Assembly (NCBI GenBank): GCA_025997935.1 | Contig: BNVG01000003.1 | Location: 1 to 41,708, forward strand | Direction of reading: 5' to 3' | Origin: Synergistales bacterium | GTDB taxonomy: Bacteria > Synergistota > Synergistia > Synergistales > Aminobacteriaceae | DNA length: 41,708 nucleotides | Shown here: positions 1 through 8,623 of the stretch, in pieces | How the letters are laid out: every line of letters starts with the position of its first letter | How positions within the stretch are numbered: position 1 is the stretch's first letter | Made by a program: the position numbers and the translations under genes | Notes under the pieces: model-generated | The model's database searches: none | What the model was told of the DNA's origin: nothing | The model's input: the letters and a program-made list of their open reading frames with translations, nothing else

Positions 1-345
1 GACAGCCAGCGTCTCATAGCTCTTACGGCGTCATTGCTGAAAAACGCGTACCTTCAGCAAAATTCGTTCAGCGACGACTCGTTCTGCCCGCCCGAAAAGG
101 GCGTCACGATAATGAAGATGATCTTAGATTTTCACAATCAGGCCAAAAAGTTGGTTTCGGAAGGGTGTCCGCTCTCTTTGATACGCAAGATGAACGAACT
201 TGTAGAGCTTACTCACGTCCGCGAGCTGTCGGCGGACAACAAGAGCGGATTCGAAGCTCTGTCCAAGAGGCTCAGAGAACGTCTTGCCAAAATCGGCAAC
301 GAGCGTTTAGCGAGCGCGGACGGGCAAGACGGGGAGGTGGCGTAA
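1..345 (+). CDS. atpA: V-type ATP synthase catalytic subunit A, C-terminal fragment
   Basis: Partial gene: the frame is already open at base 1, and only the last 114 residues lie in the window. The motif LKNAYLQQNSFSDDSFCP followed by a helical tail is typical of the C-terminal helical domain of V/A-type ATPase subunit A, the catalytic subunit that couples ATP synthesis or hydrolysis to Na+ or H+ flow across the inner membrane. The stop directly abuts the ATG of the next gene, subunit B, which is the standard A-B order. The nucleotide-binding core lies upstream of the window. An internal ATG at 34 is not the true start because the homology continues to base 1. Confidence 0.9.
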   Translation, partial: DSQRLIALTASLLKNAYLQQNSFSDDSFCPPEKGVTIMKMILDFHNQAKKLVSEGCPLSLIRKMNELVELTHVRELSADNKSGFEALSKRLRERLAKIGNERLASADGQDGEVA

Positions 346-1776
346 ATGGCATTGGTCGAATATGCGGGCATGGAGAAGATAAACGGCCCCATAGTTATGT
401 TGAAGGGTATTTCGGGTATAGGCTACGACGAGGTCGTGGAGGTTATCCCCGACAGCCAAGACCCTCAAAATGCCAAACCGCGCTTGGGGCGCGCCATAAT
501 GATAAGCGACGACGCTATAATGGTGCAGGTTTTTGCCGGCACCGAGGGGCTTGTCCCGGCGGTATCGTCCGCGCGCTTCTTGGGTCATCCTCTTGAGATA
601 ACGTTATCGCCCTCTATTTTAGGTCGCGTGTTTGACGGCTTGGGGCGTCCCTTAGACGGCAACGGCCCTGTTTACAGCGATATAAAGCGCAACATCAACG
701 GTTCGCCCATGAACCCGATGGCGCGGGTCTATCCGCGGGACTTTATCAACACGGGCTTTTCCTCCATAGATGTCTTAATGACGCTTATACGCGGGCAGAA
801 ACTGCCGATTTTCTCGGGCAACGGCTTGCCTCACAACCAACTCGCCATACAGATAGCGTCTCAGGCGCGCCTTATGGGCAACGAGAACTTCGCCGTGGTT
901 TTCGCGGGCGTCGGCATCAAGCATGACGACGCGGCGGCCTTCACCTCGGCCCTCTCCTCTCGCGGGGCAAACCTCGTACTATTCCAAAACTTGGCGGACG
1001 ACCCGGTTATAGAGCGCATAGCCACGCCGCGTTACGCTTTGACGGCGGCGGAGTATCTGGCTTTTGACCTGGGTATGCACGTGCTTGTCATCATTACGGA
1101 TATAACGAGCTACTGCGAGGCGTTGCGGGAGCTATCCGTCAGTCGCGGCGAAATCCCGAGCCGCAAGGGCTATCCCTCGTATCTTTACAGCGATTTGGCC
1201 TCTCTTTACGAGCGCGCGGGCGTTTTGAAGGACAAAAAGGGAAGCATTACGTTTTTGCCAATTCTGACCATGCCCAACGACGACATCACAAACCCCGTAC
1301 CCGACCAGACGGGCTTTATCACAGAGGGGCAGATAGTCCTCTCGCGCGAAATAGACGCGCGCGGAGTCTACCCGCCGATAGACCCCCTGCCAAGCCTGTC
1401 GCGCCTTATGAAGGACGGTATAGGTAAGGGCTACACGCGGGAAGACCATCCAAGCGTGTCGAGTCAGCTCTTTGCCTGTTACAGCCGCGTGCAGGAGGTC
1501 AAGGCGCTGGCCGAAGTCGTCGGCTCGGACGAGCTCGGGGACGACGACAAAGCCTACTTGGCGTTTGGCGAGAAGTTCGAGAAAACTTACGTAAATCAAG
1601 CCAAAGACGAGAACCGCGACATAGCGCAATCTCTCGATATGTCATGGCGGCTGTTGGCGTCTTTGCCTGCAAGCGCGTTGACACGCATATCTATGGAAGA
1701 TATGGAAAAATACATCAAGCCAAATCAGAGCCCTGAAACGCAAATTGGCGGCATGAACAAAGCCGCGCCGGCGTGA
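346..1776 (+). CDS. atpB: V-type ATP synthase subunit B (regulatory, non-catalytic)
   Basis: 476 residues, the normal length for V/A-type subunit B. The N-terminal beta-barrel (about 1-75) is followed by a nucleotide-binding fold without a classical Walker A, as expected of the non-catalytic subunit. The family stretches GRVFDGLGRPLD, PIFSGNGLPHN, ITDITSYCEALRE and RGYPSYLYSDLA-like (here KGYPSYLYSDLA) are all present. It forms the A3B3 headpiece with the gene just upstream; the ATG at 346 follows the atpA stop with no gap, so the two are translationally coupled. A hairpin terminator follows at 1795-1829. Subunit D, often the next gene, does not follow here. Confidence 0.96.
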   Translation: MALVEYAGMEKINGPIVMLKGISGIGYDEVVEVIPDSQDPQNAKPRLGRAIMISDDAIMVQVFAGTEGLVPAVSSARFLGHPLEITLSPSILGRVFDGLGRPLDGNGPVYSDIKRNINGSPMNPMARVYPRDFINTGFSSIDVLMTLIRGQKLPIFSGNGLPHNQLAIQIASQARLMGNENFAVVFAGVGIKHDDAAAFTSALSSRGANLVLFQNLADDPVIERIATPRYALTAAEYLAFDLGMHVLVIITDITSYCEALRELSVSRGEIPSRKGYPSYLYSDLASLYERAGVLKDKKGSITFLPILTMPNDDITNPVPDQTGFITEGQIVLSREIDARGVYPPIDPLPSLSRLMKDGIGKGYTREDHPSVSSQLFACYSRVQEVKALAEVVGSDELGDDDKAYLAFGEKFEKTYVNQAKDENRDIAQSLDMSWRLLASLPASALTRISMEDMEKYIKPNQSPETQIGGMNKAAPA

Positions 1777-1794
1777 TTACCCCCAACGAGACCC

Positions 1795-1829
1795 AAGCAA
1801 AAAGCTCGCTTTACGCGGGCTTTTTGCTT
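1795..1829 (+). terminator. Rho-independent terminator of the V-ATPase operon
   Basis: Perfect 11-bp stem, AAGCAAAAAGC at 1795-1805 pairing with GCTTTTTGCTT at 1819-1829. It lies 19 bp after the atpB stop, and the downstream arm carries the T-run. It ends the operon after subunit B. Confidence 0.85.
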
Positions 1830-1838
1830 ATCAATCTT

Positions 1839-2018
1839 TCAAATCAGAGTAAAAAATTCAGAGTAAAAAATCATAGACTCTTCGTAAAACCCGCTCCAAA
1901 ACAAAAGCGCCGTCAGAGCCAGCATTAAAATCGCGGACAAGAATAATTTTGTAAACAATCTGTGGTTGTCCGTATCAGTGGAGGCCGAGGCCATTCCAAG
2001 CGCACCCATATCCATCAT
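1839..2018 (-). CDS. possible small one-TM protein (weak)
   Basis: Open frame of 59 codons from an ATG at 2018, beginning MMDMGALGMASAS, with one hydrophobic helix (about residues 25-43, LFLSAILMLALTALLFW). Not recognised. The frame can be extended to a GTG at 2105, but that start sits inside the terminator of the upstream gene and is implausible. The gene would need its own promoter between 2018 and 2084, and none is obvious. The last codons fall on a short direct repeat (two copies of CAGAGTAAAAAATTC/TCA-like sequence at 1847-1871). It may be a non-coding gap of about 345 bp between atpB and the chaperone gene. Confidence 0.22.
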   Translation of the reverse strand: MMDMGALGMASASTDTDNHRLFTKLFLSAILMLALTALLFWSGFYEESMIFYSEFFTLI

Positions 2019-2083
2019 GATTTGGCGAGTGCCTTCAGTCTGCACAGAAACTTCCTGGCCACAGGTCAGATGTTGCCGGATTA

Positions 2084-2114
2084 AAACAAAAAAAAGGGCG
2101 GCCACTTGCCGCCC
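2084..2114 (-). terminator. Rho-independent terminator of the SurA_N-type gene
   Basis: Read on the minus strand: GGGCGGC (2114-2108), 5-base loop, GCCGCCC (2102-2096), then eight T, G and four T. It lies 8 bp past the stop of the 2122-3213 gene. The outer sequence GTAGGGGCGG is shared with a hairpin at 8577-8604 (see findings). Confidence 0.88.
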
Positions 2115-2121
2115 CTACACT

Positions 2122-3213
2122 CTAATCCCCGCTTACCAGCTTATCTTCGCTTATCTTTATCTCGCTCACCGCTTCCGTGACCGGCAGAACTTCTTGCTCC
2201 CGCGACGGGAAGAGCGAGTTGTCGAGGATGACGATTTTCGCGCGGCTGAGCAAACCTTGACTAAACGCGTTTATGGCCTCGCGCCCTTTTTGCTGCTGCA
2301 AAAGCGTACGTATATCCGCGCTGACCTCGTCGTAAGGCGCGACTTTCTCCTCCACTCTTTCGGTCTTGATCCCAACGGAAAAATCATCGCTCAGCATCTC
2401 GAAGATTTGGCTGACCGCACCCACCTCATCGGAACTCATGGGAGATAGGTAGCCGTCAAACGCAGAATCGCTGACAAACACGGGCTCACTCGTAACGTCT
2501 TTGACTTTGAGTGTGTTTACCGCATCGCCAGAAGTGGCTTCAAGCCAAATTTCTCCGTCTAAAAGCGCGTTTCTGACCTTCTCGGCCTCGTCTTTAGAGG
2601 CGAACGTGGCAAGGTTGACCATAAAACCGGACGGCTGCTTGAAGAAAAAATCTTTCATCGCGTCGTAAAAATTCACAGCCTCGTCTTCACTGACCACGAC
2701 CTCTCCGATACTGGCCTCAACCCATCTCTGGCTGGCCATCTGCTGAGCGATGTTCTTTTTGTAATCTTCTTGTTTTATGCCGCTCCGCTCGAGATATTGA
2801 TAAAAAGCCTCTCTCGTGGGGAACATCTGATCGGCGTAGTTTTTCATGGCCTGCTCGGCCTCGGCGTCCGATACTGTTATGCCGCTGTCTCTGACCTCCT
2901 GTGCCATTTGCTGTTCCATCGCGTGCTGGCTAAGCGTAGCCTCATAAATAGCCGGCATATCCACGCTCGTCAGAGAGCGAAGCCCGGCCTGTTCTACATA
3001 TTGCGCCACTTCCTGTTCAAGGGTCGAGCGCATAAGTCTTGTACCGTTGATCTCGGCCACGACGTAATCCTCGAGCCGCCCGTCTGCGTTTCTCGCGCCG
3101 CGTCCCGAAGACCCGGAGTCATACATCAGGAACGTCGACAACAAAAATGCCAGCACGATTATGAGCATCACCCAACGCATGTGTGTTCTCAGCTTACTCA
3201 TCAAAACAATCAT
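2122..3213 (-). CDS. SurA_N / PpiD-like membrane-anchored periplasmic chaperone
   Basis: 363 residues. An N-terminal uncleaved membrane anchor (about 14-33, WVMLIIVLAFLLSTFLMY) is followed by a periplasmic helical domain with the SurA_N_3 pattern: VVAEINGTRLMRSTLEQEV, then TREAFYQYLERSGIKQEDYKKNI-type helices, about 48-165. The middle region (185-285) occupies the place of a parvulin prolyl isomerase domain but lacks its usual RHIL...GxxF landmarks, so isomerase activity is doubtful; a holdase or chaperone for exported proteins is likelier. The start could be 3213 or the in-frame ATG at 3201. A GAGGG ribosome site lies only 3 bases before 3213, so the choice is uncertain. Single gene, closed by its own terminator. 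Confidence 0.75.
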   Translation of the reverse strand: MIVLMSKLRTHMRWVMLIIVLAFLLSTFLMYDSGSSGRGARNADGRLEDYVVAEINGTRLMRSTLEQEVAQYVEQAGLRSLTSVDMPAIYEATLSQHAMEQQMAQEVRDSGITVSDAEAEQAMKNYADQMFPTREAFYQYLERSGIKQEDYKKNIAQQMASQRWVEASIGEVVVSEDEAVNFYDAMKDFFFKQPSGFMVNLATFASKDEAEKVRNALLDGEIWLEATSGDAVNTLKVKDVTSEPVFVSDSAFDGYLSPMSSDEVGAVSQIFEMLSDDFSVGIKTERVEEKVAPYDEVSADIRTLLQQQKGREAINAFSQGLLSRAKIVILDNSLFPSREQEVLPVTEAVSEIKISEDKLVSGD

Positions 3214-3426
3214 CTTCCCTCTTGATTAAAAATTTCATAACTTTCATAACATTTTATTATGTCGTCAATGTGCTTTATGTCTCACAAGGCAAAATTTTAA
3301 CACATACAAGCCTAAACAGAGATTATTTTAATTTTTTTCGCGAATTTATTTTTTAAGTTTATGTATAATAAACAAACTTGATATATTCACGCATAAATCA
3401 GCCGAGAAGAGATGTAAAATGAAAAA
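3214..3426. promoter_or_regulatory. AT-rich divergent intergenic region with candidate promoter
   Basis: 213 bp between two divergently transcribed genes, strongly AT-rich. On the plus strand a perfect TATAAT lies at 3364-3369, preceded by TG, 57 bp before the start of the YhaN-like gene. No good -35 was found. A three-codon upstream ORF (ATG AAA AAA TGA, 3419-3430) has its stop overlapping the ATG at 3427 and may couple initiation. No convincing minus-strand promoter was found. Confidence 0.4.
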
Positions 3427-5898
3427 ATGATTATCTCACATTTCGCTATCGAAGCCTTCGAGACTTTGCGCGGCGTCAGCGCCTCTCTCGCGCCGCGCGT
3501 CTCCCTTGTATCGGGCGACGGCGAGAGCGACGGAAGGGCCTTTGCGAGCTTCATAAAATGTTTCCTGAACGGATGCCATTTCTCGGGTACGGCGTCGGGG
3601 AGCGTTACGTTTCGCGCGCTTTCGGGGCGTGAAACAAAATATGACGTTGCCCAAAATCTACAGGATCAAATCAATCGGGCCAATCAAACTGATGGCGAAG
3701 ATATTGGCGCTCGCCGCCGCCGTCTTTGCAACCTTGAGATTTTTTTGCAGGCCAGACCTTTGTGCGTGGAGGCTCAGGAGATTGAAAATGTGCTGTCATC
3801 CACAAAATACGCGCCTCTGCCGAAAGACAGCTTAAAAGATCTGGAAACTTGTCTGGACACCGCCGCTGATATTCGCTTTCGTATAGGCGACGTTATGTCC
3901 AGACGTCGTGAGGCGGAGTCCCTCAGACGCTCGCTTGAGGGAAATCTCTTGGTTCTGCTACCGGAAAACCGCGATAGTCTTGAGAACCTGAAAGCCGAGA
4001 CGGACAAGCTGAAAAACGCCGAAGCCGAAAATATCCTTCTTTCAAATGAGATAAACGATAAAGAAAAAATACTCAGTCACGACTTACGCAACATAGCGCC
4101 CGACTGGACGGAGGAGGGCATAGCGGCTCTCGACCTCTCTCTCGACGTGGAGCGAAGCGCCGCAAAATTTCAGGAGACCCGACAAACTCTGAACCAGAGC
4201 ATATCCGATATATCTCACAAACTGAACATAGAGGAGTCCGCTTTCAACGCCCTGCAGTCCCGCATGGATTCAATATTATCTCACATAAAAGAAGAAGAAG
4301 AGAAAACACCCGACGAGCGAGGGGCCTATTTTCAGGAGCGCCGCGATCGTCTTGCCGCTATACGCGCGCGCTTGCGTCAGGCCGAATCGCTGTCATGGGA
4401 AAATCGCGCCGATAAAATGTACAGCGACGCCCTCGAGGAGGAAATAAATAAAGACTATGACCCCCCCATTCCAAGAAAGGTTTATCTTTCGACGGTTTTG
4501 TTGATTATATTGATTCTTTTTTCAGGGGCTGGGGTGACATTGAATATCATAGAGCCGTCTATTTCGCCATACGGTATTTACCTGTCGCTTTTTTTCGCGC
4601 TCCTCGCGGCTTTTCCCATAATTGATATTCTTGTCATCGGGCGCGAAAACAATAGGGCAGAGAAGCAGTGGGACGCGCATTACATCCGCAGAAACAGCGT
4701 TATAGATAAAATCGGCGAGCGCATCAAAGAAAAAAGGCACAACATACATGATATAGCAATATCGGTAGAGCAAATGTCAAAAGAACTGAATATTACGCCC
4801 CCTTCATCATTAGAAGACATTGACGCTCTCATCGAGAATTTTCTGCGCGAGGAGAGTTCGGTTTATCGTATTGAGGACTGGAAAAAAGACGCGGACGAGA
4901 CAGCTATTCTAATTGAAGAATCATCAAAGCGAAACTCGGAGCTTCAAAAAGAGCATAACATCCTGGCCAAAGACCTCGAAAAAAACGCCGCTGCCTGGCA
5001 GGACTGGCTTAAATCAAACAATTTCAGCAAAGAATTGACAATGACCATTTTCGCCTCTTTCCTGTCCGTGGCGCGCAAGGCGCAGGAAAACTACATGATC
5101 CTGAAAGAGCTCAGAGACAGGGTGGCGCGCCATTGGAAGCTCGAGCAGGAAATAGACGCTAAATTTCGAGTGCTCAGCGGAAGAATGGGCGTGGATTTGA
5201 ACAGAAAAAACATTTTTTCCGCTCTTGATTCCCTAAGCGAGGGGTTAGAGTTGAAAAACAAACTCGACGCCTCGGTAAGCGCCTGCAAAATGCTTGACGA
5301 GACGCGCGTAGAGCTCGAAAAAGATCTGCTGGGCGTGACAAATAAAATTCAAGGCATATATGAACGCGCCGGGGTAAAAAACGAAGCGGCGTTTCGCGTT
5401 CTCGTCAAAAACTGCGAAAAGCGGTACGGCGCGGAAGAACGTCTCGCGGAGTTAAGGCCGCTTTTTTCCGGGCTTCTCAGCAGGATAAGCACGGATAATC
5501 AGATGATGCCCGTAGCTTCTCTGAGGGCAAAAACCGAGCCTATGACTTTGATTCAGGCGCATTTTTCAGGAGAAGACATGGCGCGCAGCGCGGAAAGCGT
5601 CATGAATGAAATCGAGTCCTTGCACACGTCCATAGCAAGTCACGAGAAGTTTGGCGTGAGCGCGTTCGAGCCTTTGCCTATTGTGTTGGAAGCCGACGGC
5701 CTGAACTACGAAAACGCGGGAGAGGGCGCGTTGGCTGAGATAGCCAAAACTTTATGGCGGCTGTCGGAAAATACTCAAATAATAATTGTCGCGCCCGACG
5801 AGGCCGTGACTTCAATTTTTATGTCCGCTTTTCAGTCCGCTCTGGCCGCTTGCGGCGATGATGAAGAGGGATTCGAGTTGATTAAACTAAGGGCATGA
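3427..5898 (+). CDS. YhaN-like coiled-coil protein with eroded ATPase motifs and two central TM helices
   Basis: 823 residues. The ends look like the split ATPase head of the SbcC/Rad50-type YhaN family, and the middle is long charged coiled coil (about 150-340 and 410-680). Two hydrophobic helices interrupt the coil (about 352-376 and 383-406), as in YhaN. The expected Walker A (GPNEAGKST in relatives) is replaced by SGDGESDGRAF (29-39), without the lysine and Ser/Thr. The Walker B site reads PIVLEADGLNYE (751-762) in place of an LDD-type motif, and no clear signature motif is visible. It may therefore be a pseudo-ATPase or structural membrane protein. The usual metallophosphoesterase partner is not adjacent. 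Single gene; 5' region as described for 3214-3426. Confidence 0.6.
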   Translation: MIISHFAIEAFETLRGVSASLAPRVSLVSGDGESDGRAFASFIKCFLNGCHFSGTASGSVTFRALSGRETKYDVAQNLQDQINRANQTDGEDIGARRRRLCNLEIFLQARPLCVEAQEIENVLSSTKYAPLPKDSLKDLETCLDTAADIRFRIGDVMSRRREAESLRRSLEGNLLVLLPENRDSLENLKAETDKLKNAEAENILLSNEINDKEKILSHDLRNIAPDWTEEGIAALDLSLDVERSAAKFQETRQTLNQSISDISHKLNIEESAFNALQSRMDSILSHIKEEEEKTPDERGAYFQERRDRLAAIRARLRQAESLSWENRADKMYSDALEEEINKDYDPPIPRKVYLSTVLLIILILFSGAGVTLNIIEPSISPYGIYLSLFFALLAAFPIIDILVIGRENNRAEKQWDAHYIRRNSVIDKIGERIKEKRHNIHDIAISVEQMSKELNITPPSSLEDIDALIENFLREESSVYRIEDWKKDADETAILIEESSKRNSELQKEHNILAKDLEKNAAAWQDWLKSNNFSKELTMTIFASFLSVARKAQENYMILKELRDRVARHWKLEQEIDAKFRVLSGRMGVDLNRKNIFSALDSLSEGLELKNKLDASVSACKMLDETRVELEKDLLGVTNKIQGIYERAGVKNEAAFRVLVKNCEKRYGAEERLAELRPLFSGLLSRISTDNQMMPVASLRAKTEPMTLIQAHFSGEDMARSAESVMNEIESLHTSIASHEKFGVSAFEPLPIVLEADGLNYENAGEGALAEIAKTLWRLSENTQIIIVAPDEAVTSIFMSAFQSALAACGDDEEGFELIKLRA

Positions 5899-6002
5899 CT
5901 TTCAATTTGAAGTATTCCTTTTTTGTCGTTATGGTGATACACTTTATGCAGTTAATTCAGAAGTAAAATCAAGCGGTAAAATAAAAAGGAGGTACATGTT
6001 TC

Positions 6003-7043
6003 ATGAGACGTTTTTTGGTTATGTTGTTGATGTTCGCAGTCCTTGTTTCGTGCGTAGGCTCGGCTGAAGCCGCTAAGTGGCGTATAGCCCTGAGCAACGA
6101 TTATGCCGGTAACTCCTGGCGGCAGACTATGATCAAGGAATTTGAGGCCGCCGCCAAGATAGCCATCGAGAAGGGGCTGATCGAAGAGGCGAAAGTTTTC
6201 ACAACAAACGAAAGCTCTGCGGCTGAACAGGCGGCTCAGATTCAGAACCTGATCCTTGAGGGATATGACGCCATAATTCTCAACGCGGCCTCCCCGACGG
6301 CTCTCAACGCCGCCGTTAAAAAGGCCATAGACGCCGGTATAATCGTTGTCGCGTTTGACAACGCCATCACGGAGGAGAGCGCGTATCGCCTGATAACCGA
6401 CTTCACCTATTCCGGCGCGACTCAGGTGGACTTCGTGGCTCAAAGGTTCCCCGAAGGCGCCAATGTTTTGGAAATTCGCGGACTTTCCGGCACGTACGTA
6501 GATGAGACAATCCATAAGGCCATCCGCGACACTATCGCGAAGTATCCTAAGCTTAAGATAGTCGGCGAGGTTTACGGCAACTGGACAGGTTCCATAGCCC
6601 AGAAGGAAGTCGCCGGTATCCTTCCATCTCTGCCAGAGGTTCAGGTTGTTGTAACGCAGGGCGGCGACGGTTACGGCGCGGTGAAGGCATTCGAGGCGGC
6701 AGGGCGCCCCGTTCCGCTTGTTATAATGGGACATCGCTATGACGAGCTTGAGGAGTGGAAGAACCTTCTGGCCAAGAACCCGGCTTACGACACTATGTCG
6801 ATAACGGTTTCCCCAAGCGTTTCGCAGGTCGCGTTTTGGATTGGCGTCGAGGCCTTGAACGGCAACCAATTCCCTAAGACCATAAATATGCCCCCGCTTT
6901 CCATTTACAAAGACAGACTTGACTTCTTCCTTGAGCGCACAGAGAAAGGCGGAGTGGCCTTCGTCGACTACCCGCATGAGTGGGTGCAGGAATTAATTGA
7001 GAACGCAAAGGCCGGTAAACCGGCTCCGGCTGACCCTAAATAA
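6003..7043 (+). CDS. sugar-type (CUT2) ABC transporter periplasmic substrate-binding protein
   Basis: 346 residues with a Sec signal peptide (about 1-23, cleavage after AEA). The mature part is a type I periplasmic binding fold of the RbsB class: WRIALSNDYAGNSWR opening, IQNLILEGYDAIILNAASP, IDAGIIVVAFDNAI hinge strands, and VVVTQGGDGYGAVKAFEAAG. It delivers substrate to the ATPase and two permeases encoded next. The sugar is not predictable; relatives bind pentoses, nucleosides or autoinducer-type ligands. A strong AAGGAGG lies at 5986-5992, ten bases before the ATG. A 28-bp perfect palindrome after the stop (7069-7096) probably makes this the most abundant product of the operon. Confidence 0.9.
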   Translation: MRRFLVMLLMFAVLVSCVGSAEAAKWRIALSNDYAGNSWRQTMIKEFEAAAKIAIEKGLIEEAKVFTTNESSAAEQAAQIQNLILEGYDAIILNAASPTALNAAVKKAIDAGIIVVAFDNAITEESAYRLITDFTYSGATQVDFVAQRFPEGANVLEIRGLSGTYVDETIHKAIRDTIAKYPKLKIVGEVYGNWTGSIAQKEVAGILPSLPEVQVVVTQGGDGYGAVKAFEAAGRPVPLVIMGHRYDELEEWKNLLAKNPAYDTMSITVSPSVSQVAFWIGVEALNGNQFPKTINMPPLSIYKDRLDFFLERTEKGGVAFVDYPHEWVQELIENAKAGKPAPADPK

Positions 7044-7068
7044 ACCCTTACAAATATCTGTCACCCCT

Positions 7069-7096
7069 ACAGAGACGTTGCATGCAACGTCTCTGT
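7069..7096 (+). promoter_or_regulatory. 28-bp perfect palindrome between binding-protein and ATPase genes
   Basis: The two 14-base arms ACAGAGACGTTGCA / TGCAACGTCTCTGT match perfectly without a loop, followed by TATATTATA. Position and shape fit an mRNA-stabilising or partial-termination hairpin that sets binding protein above ATPase and permease. It is preceded by TCACCCCTAC, a word that recurs at 22028-22037. Confidence 0.6.
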
Positions 7097-7118
7097 ATAT
7101 TATATACGAGGTGATTTT

Positions 7119-8561
7119 GTGAAAAATATAATAGAGCTCAAAGATATAGACAGGTTTTTTATGCAGTCTCAGGCCCTCGACAAGGTCAGCCTGAAAATCG
7201 ACGAAGGCGAAATTATTGGTATTGTAGGGCATAACGGCGCCGGAAAATCGACGTTGGTCAATATTATAACCGGCACTTATCCGCAGACTTCGGGAGAGCT
7301 TCTTATAGACGGGGAAACATGCGCTAATTACGACGTGTTTGAGGCTAATAAAAAGGGTATCAGGACGGTGTTTCAGGAACTGAGCCTATGCCCGAATCTC
7401 TCTGTTGTGGAAAATCTGCGGGTCTTTCACCCTACCATCTCCGGCGTACGCTGGCGAGCCCGCGCGGCCGCCTTGGCGCTGGGCGTTCTGGATTCTATTT
7501 TCCCGGGGCATGGAATATCTCCGTTCGCCAATGTGGGGGACCTGACGCTCGGGCAAAGACAGACGTTCGAAATAGCCAAGGCTTTCATAGTTACCGACGC
7601 GCCTTCACGCCTTATTATTTTGGACGAGCCGACAAGCGCTCTCGATCCGAAAATGGCTCGTCATTTGACAGATTACCTTAAACTTTCCAAAGATCCCAAA
7701 ATCAGCTGCATCTATATTTCGCATATTCTGGATGAAGTATTGACCTGTACCGACCGTGTGGTCGTCATGAAGAACGGCAGGATAGTCAGCATTTTACCGT
7801 CCTCCAGCGCTGACAAGCAGCAAATTTTGGAGCAGATGGGAAGCTCTAAGGTCGGCGCTAAAAAACTTTCATATTCGCGCGTCCCTGCCAAAGACGATTC
7901 GACGTCCAGCGATTTTGTCGTGAAACCTCGTCACGGAGACGAGGCGGCCTGCGTAACGGTGCTCAGGGGAGAGGTTGTAGGCTTGGCGGGCTTAGCCGGG
8001 CATGGACAGACATCCTTGCTTATGGAGTTGTATGATTACAAACACAGCAAGAACTATATCATAGAAGGGCCTGCTACCTTTATAGCGGGAGATCGTACAA
8101 ACGACGGGATTTTTCCGGTTTGGAGCATTGTAAAAAATATGACCACGCAGACCTGGGATAAAATACGGGCGTTTCTGCTTATCAACCCCCAACAGGAAAA
8201 ACAGGTCGCGGAAAAATGGCAAGGCATTATCAACATAAAGACCGAATCGGTTGAAAACAATATACTTAGCCTGAGCGGAGGCAACCAGCAAAAAATTTTG
8301 TTCGCGAGGTGTCTTGAATCTTCCTCCGCCTTAGTGCTTATGGACGATCCCACGCGAGGCGTGGACGTCGAGACCAAAGATGAAATTTATCGCATTATCA
8401 TCGAGGCCAAGGCTAAAAATCGTAGCTTTGTCTGGTACACTACTGAAATGGGCGAGATAGAATACTGTGATTCCGTCTACGTCTTCAAAGCCGGAAAGGT
8501 TGTGGCGAAATTGACCGGCGATAAAATCACCGAAGAGGAAATACTCAGAAGTTCTTTTTGA
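7119..8561 (+). CDS. sugar-type ABC transporter ATP-binding protein, tandem NBD (RbsA-like)
   Basis: 480 residues, two ABC domains in one chain as in RbsA/MglA. NBD1: Walker A GHNGAGKST (37-45), signature degenerate as LTLGQRQ (142-148), Walker B LIILDEP (165-171). NBD2: P-loop replaced by GLAGHGQTS (291-299, Gln for the Lys), a good signature LSGGNQQK, and LVLMDDPT (405-412) with Asp for the catalytic Glu. NBD2 is commonly impaired in this family, so hydrolysis probably rests on one site. GTG start with GAGGTG five bases upstream. Energises uptake through the two permeases encoded downstream. Confidence 0.92.
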   Translation: MKNIIELKDIDRFFMQSQALDKVSLKIDEGEIIGIVGHNGAGKSTLVNIITGTYPQTSGELLIDGETCANYDVFEANKKGIRTVFQELSLCPNLSVVENLRVFHPTISGVRWRARAAALALGVLDSIFPGHGISPFANVGDLTLGQRQTFEIAKAFIVTDAPSRLIILDEPTSALDPKMARHLTDYLKLSKDPKISCIYISHILDEVLTCTDRVVVMKNGRIVSILPSSSADKQQILEQMGSSKVGAKKLSYSRVPAKDDSTSSDFVVKPRHGDEAACVTVLRGEVVGLAGLAGHGQTSLLMELYDYKHSKNYIIEGPATFIAGDRTNDGIFPVWSIVKNMTTQTWDKIRAFLLINPQQEKQVAEKWQGIINIKTESVENNILSLSGGNQQKILFARCLESSSALVLMDDPTRGVDVETKDEIYRIIIEAKAKNRSFVWYTTEMGEIEYCDSVYVFKAGKVVAKLTGDKITEEEILRSSF

Positions 8562-8576
8562 ATTATAATTCTCTCA

Positions 8577-8604
8577 GTAGGGGCGGTCGAGGGTATATCG
8601 CCCC
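8577..8604 (+). repeat. GTAGGGGCGG hairpin in the operon spacer
   Basis: GGGGCG (8580-8585) pairs with CGCCCC (8599-8604) across a 13-base loop. It lies between the ATPase stop and the permease ribosome site. The opening GTAGGGGCGG also opens the terminator at 2084-2114 on the other strand. The frame can be read through from a TTG at 8558, but the ATG at 8624 is the better start. Confidence 0.5.
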
Positions 8605-8623
8605 CGCATTAGGAGTGACGTTG

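Noticed and set aside
1132..1629. Long minus-strand open frame inside atpB
   Set aside because: Antisense shadow of a well-conserved gene; no family resemblance and no ribosome site.
5952..6977. 341-codon minus-strand open frame opposite the binding-protein gene
   Set aside because: The plus-strand gene has a signal peptide and clear family motifs; the antisense frame has none and starts inside the coding region.
8558..8623. TTG-initiated N-terminal extension of permease 1
   Set aside because: It translates an intergenic hairpin; the ATG at 8624 has a proper AGGAG site.
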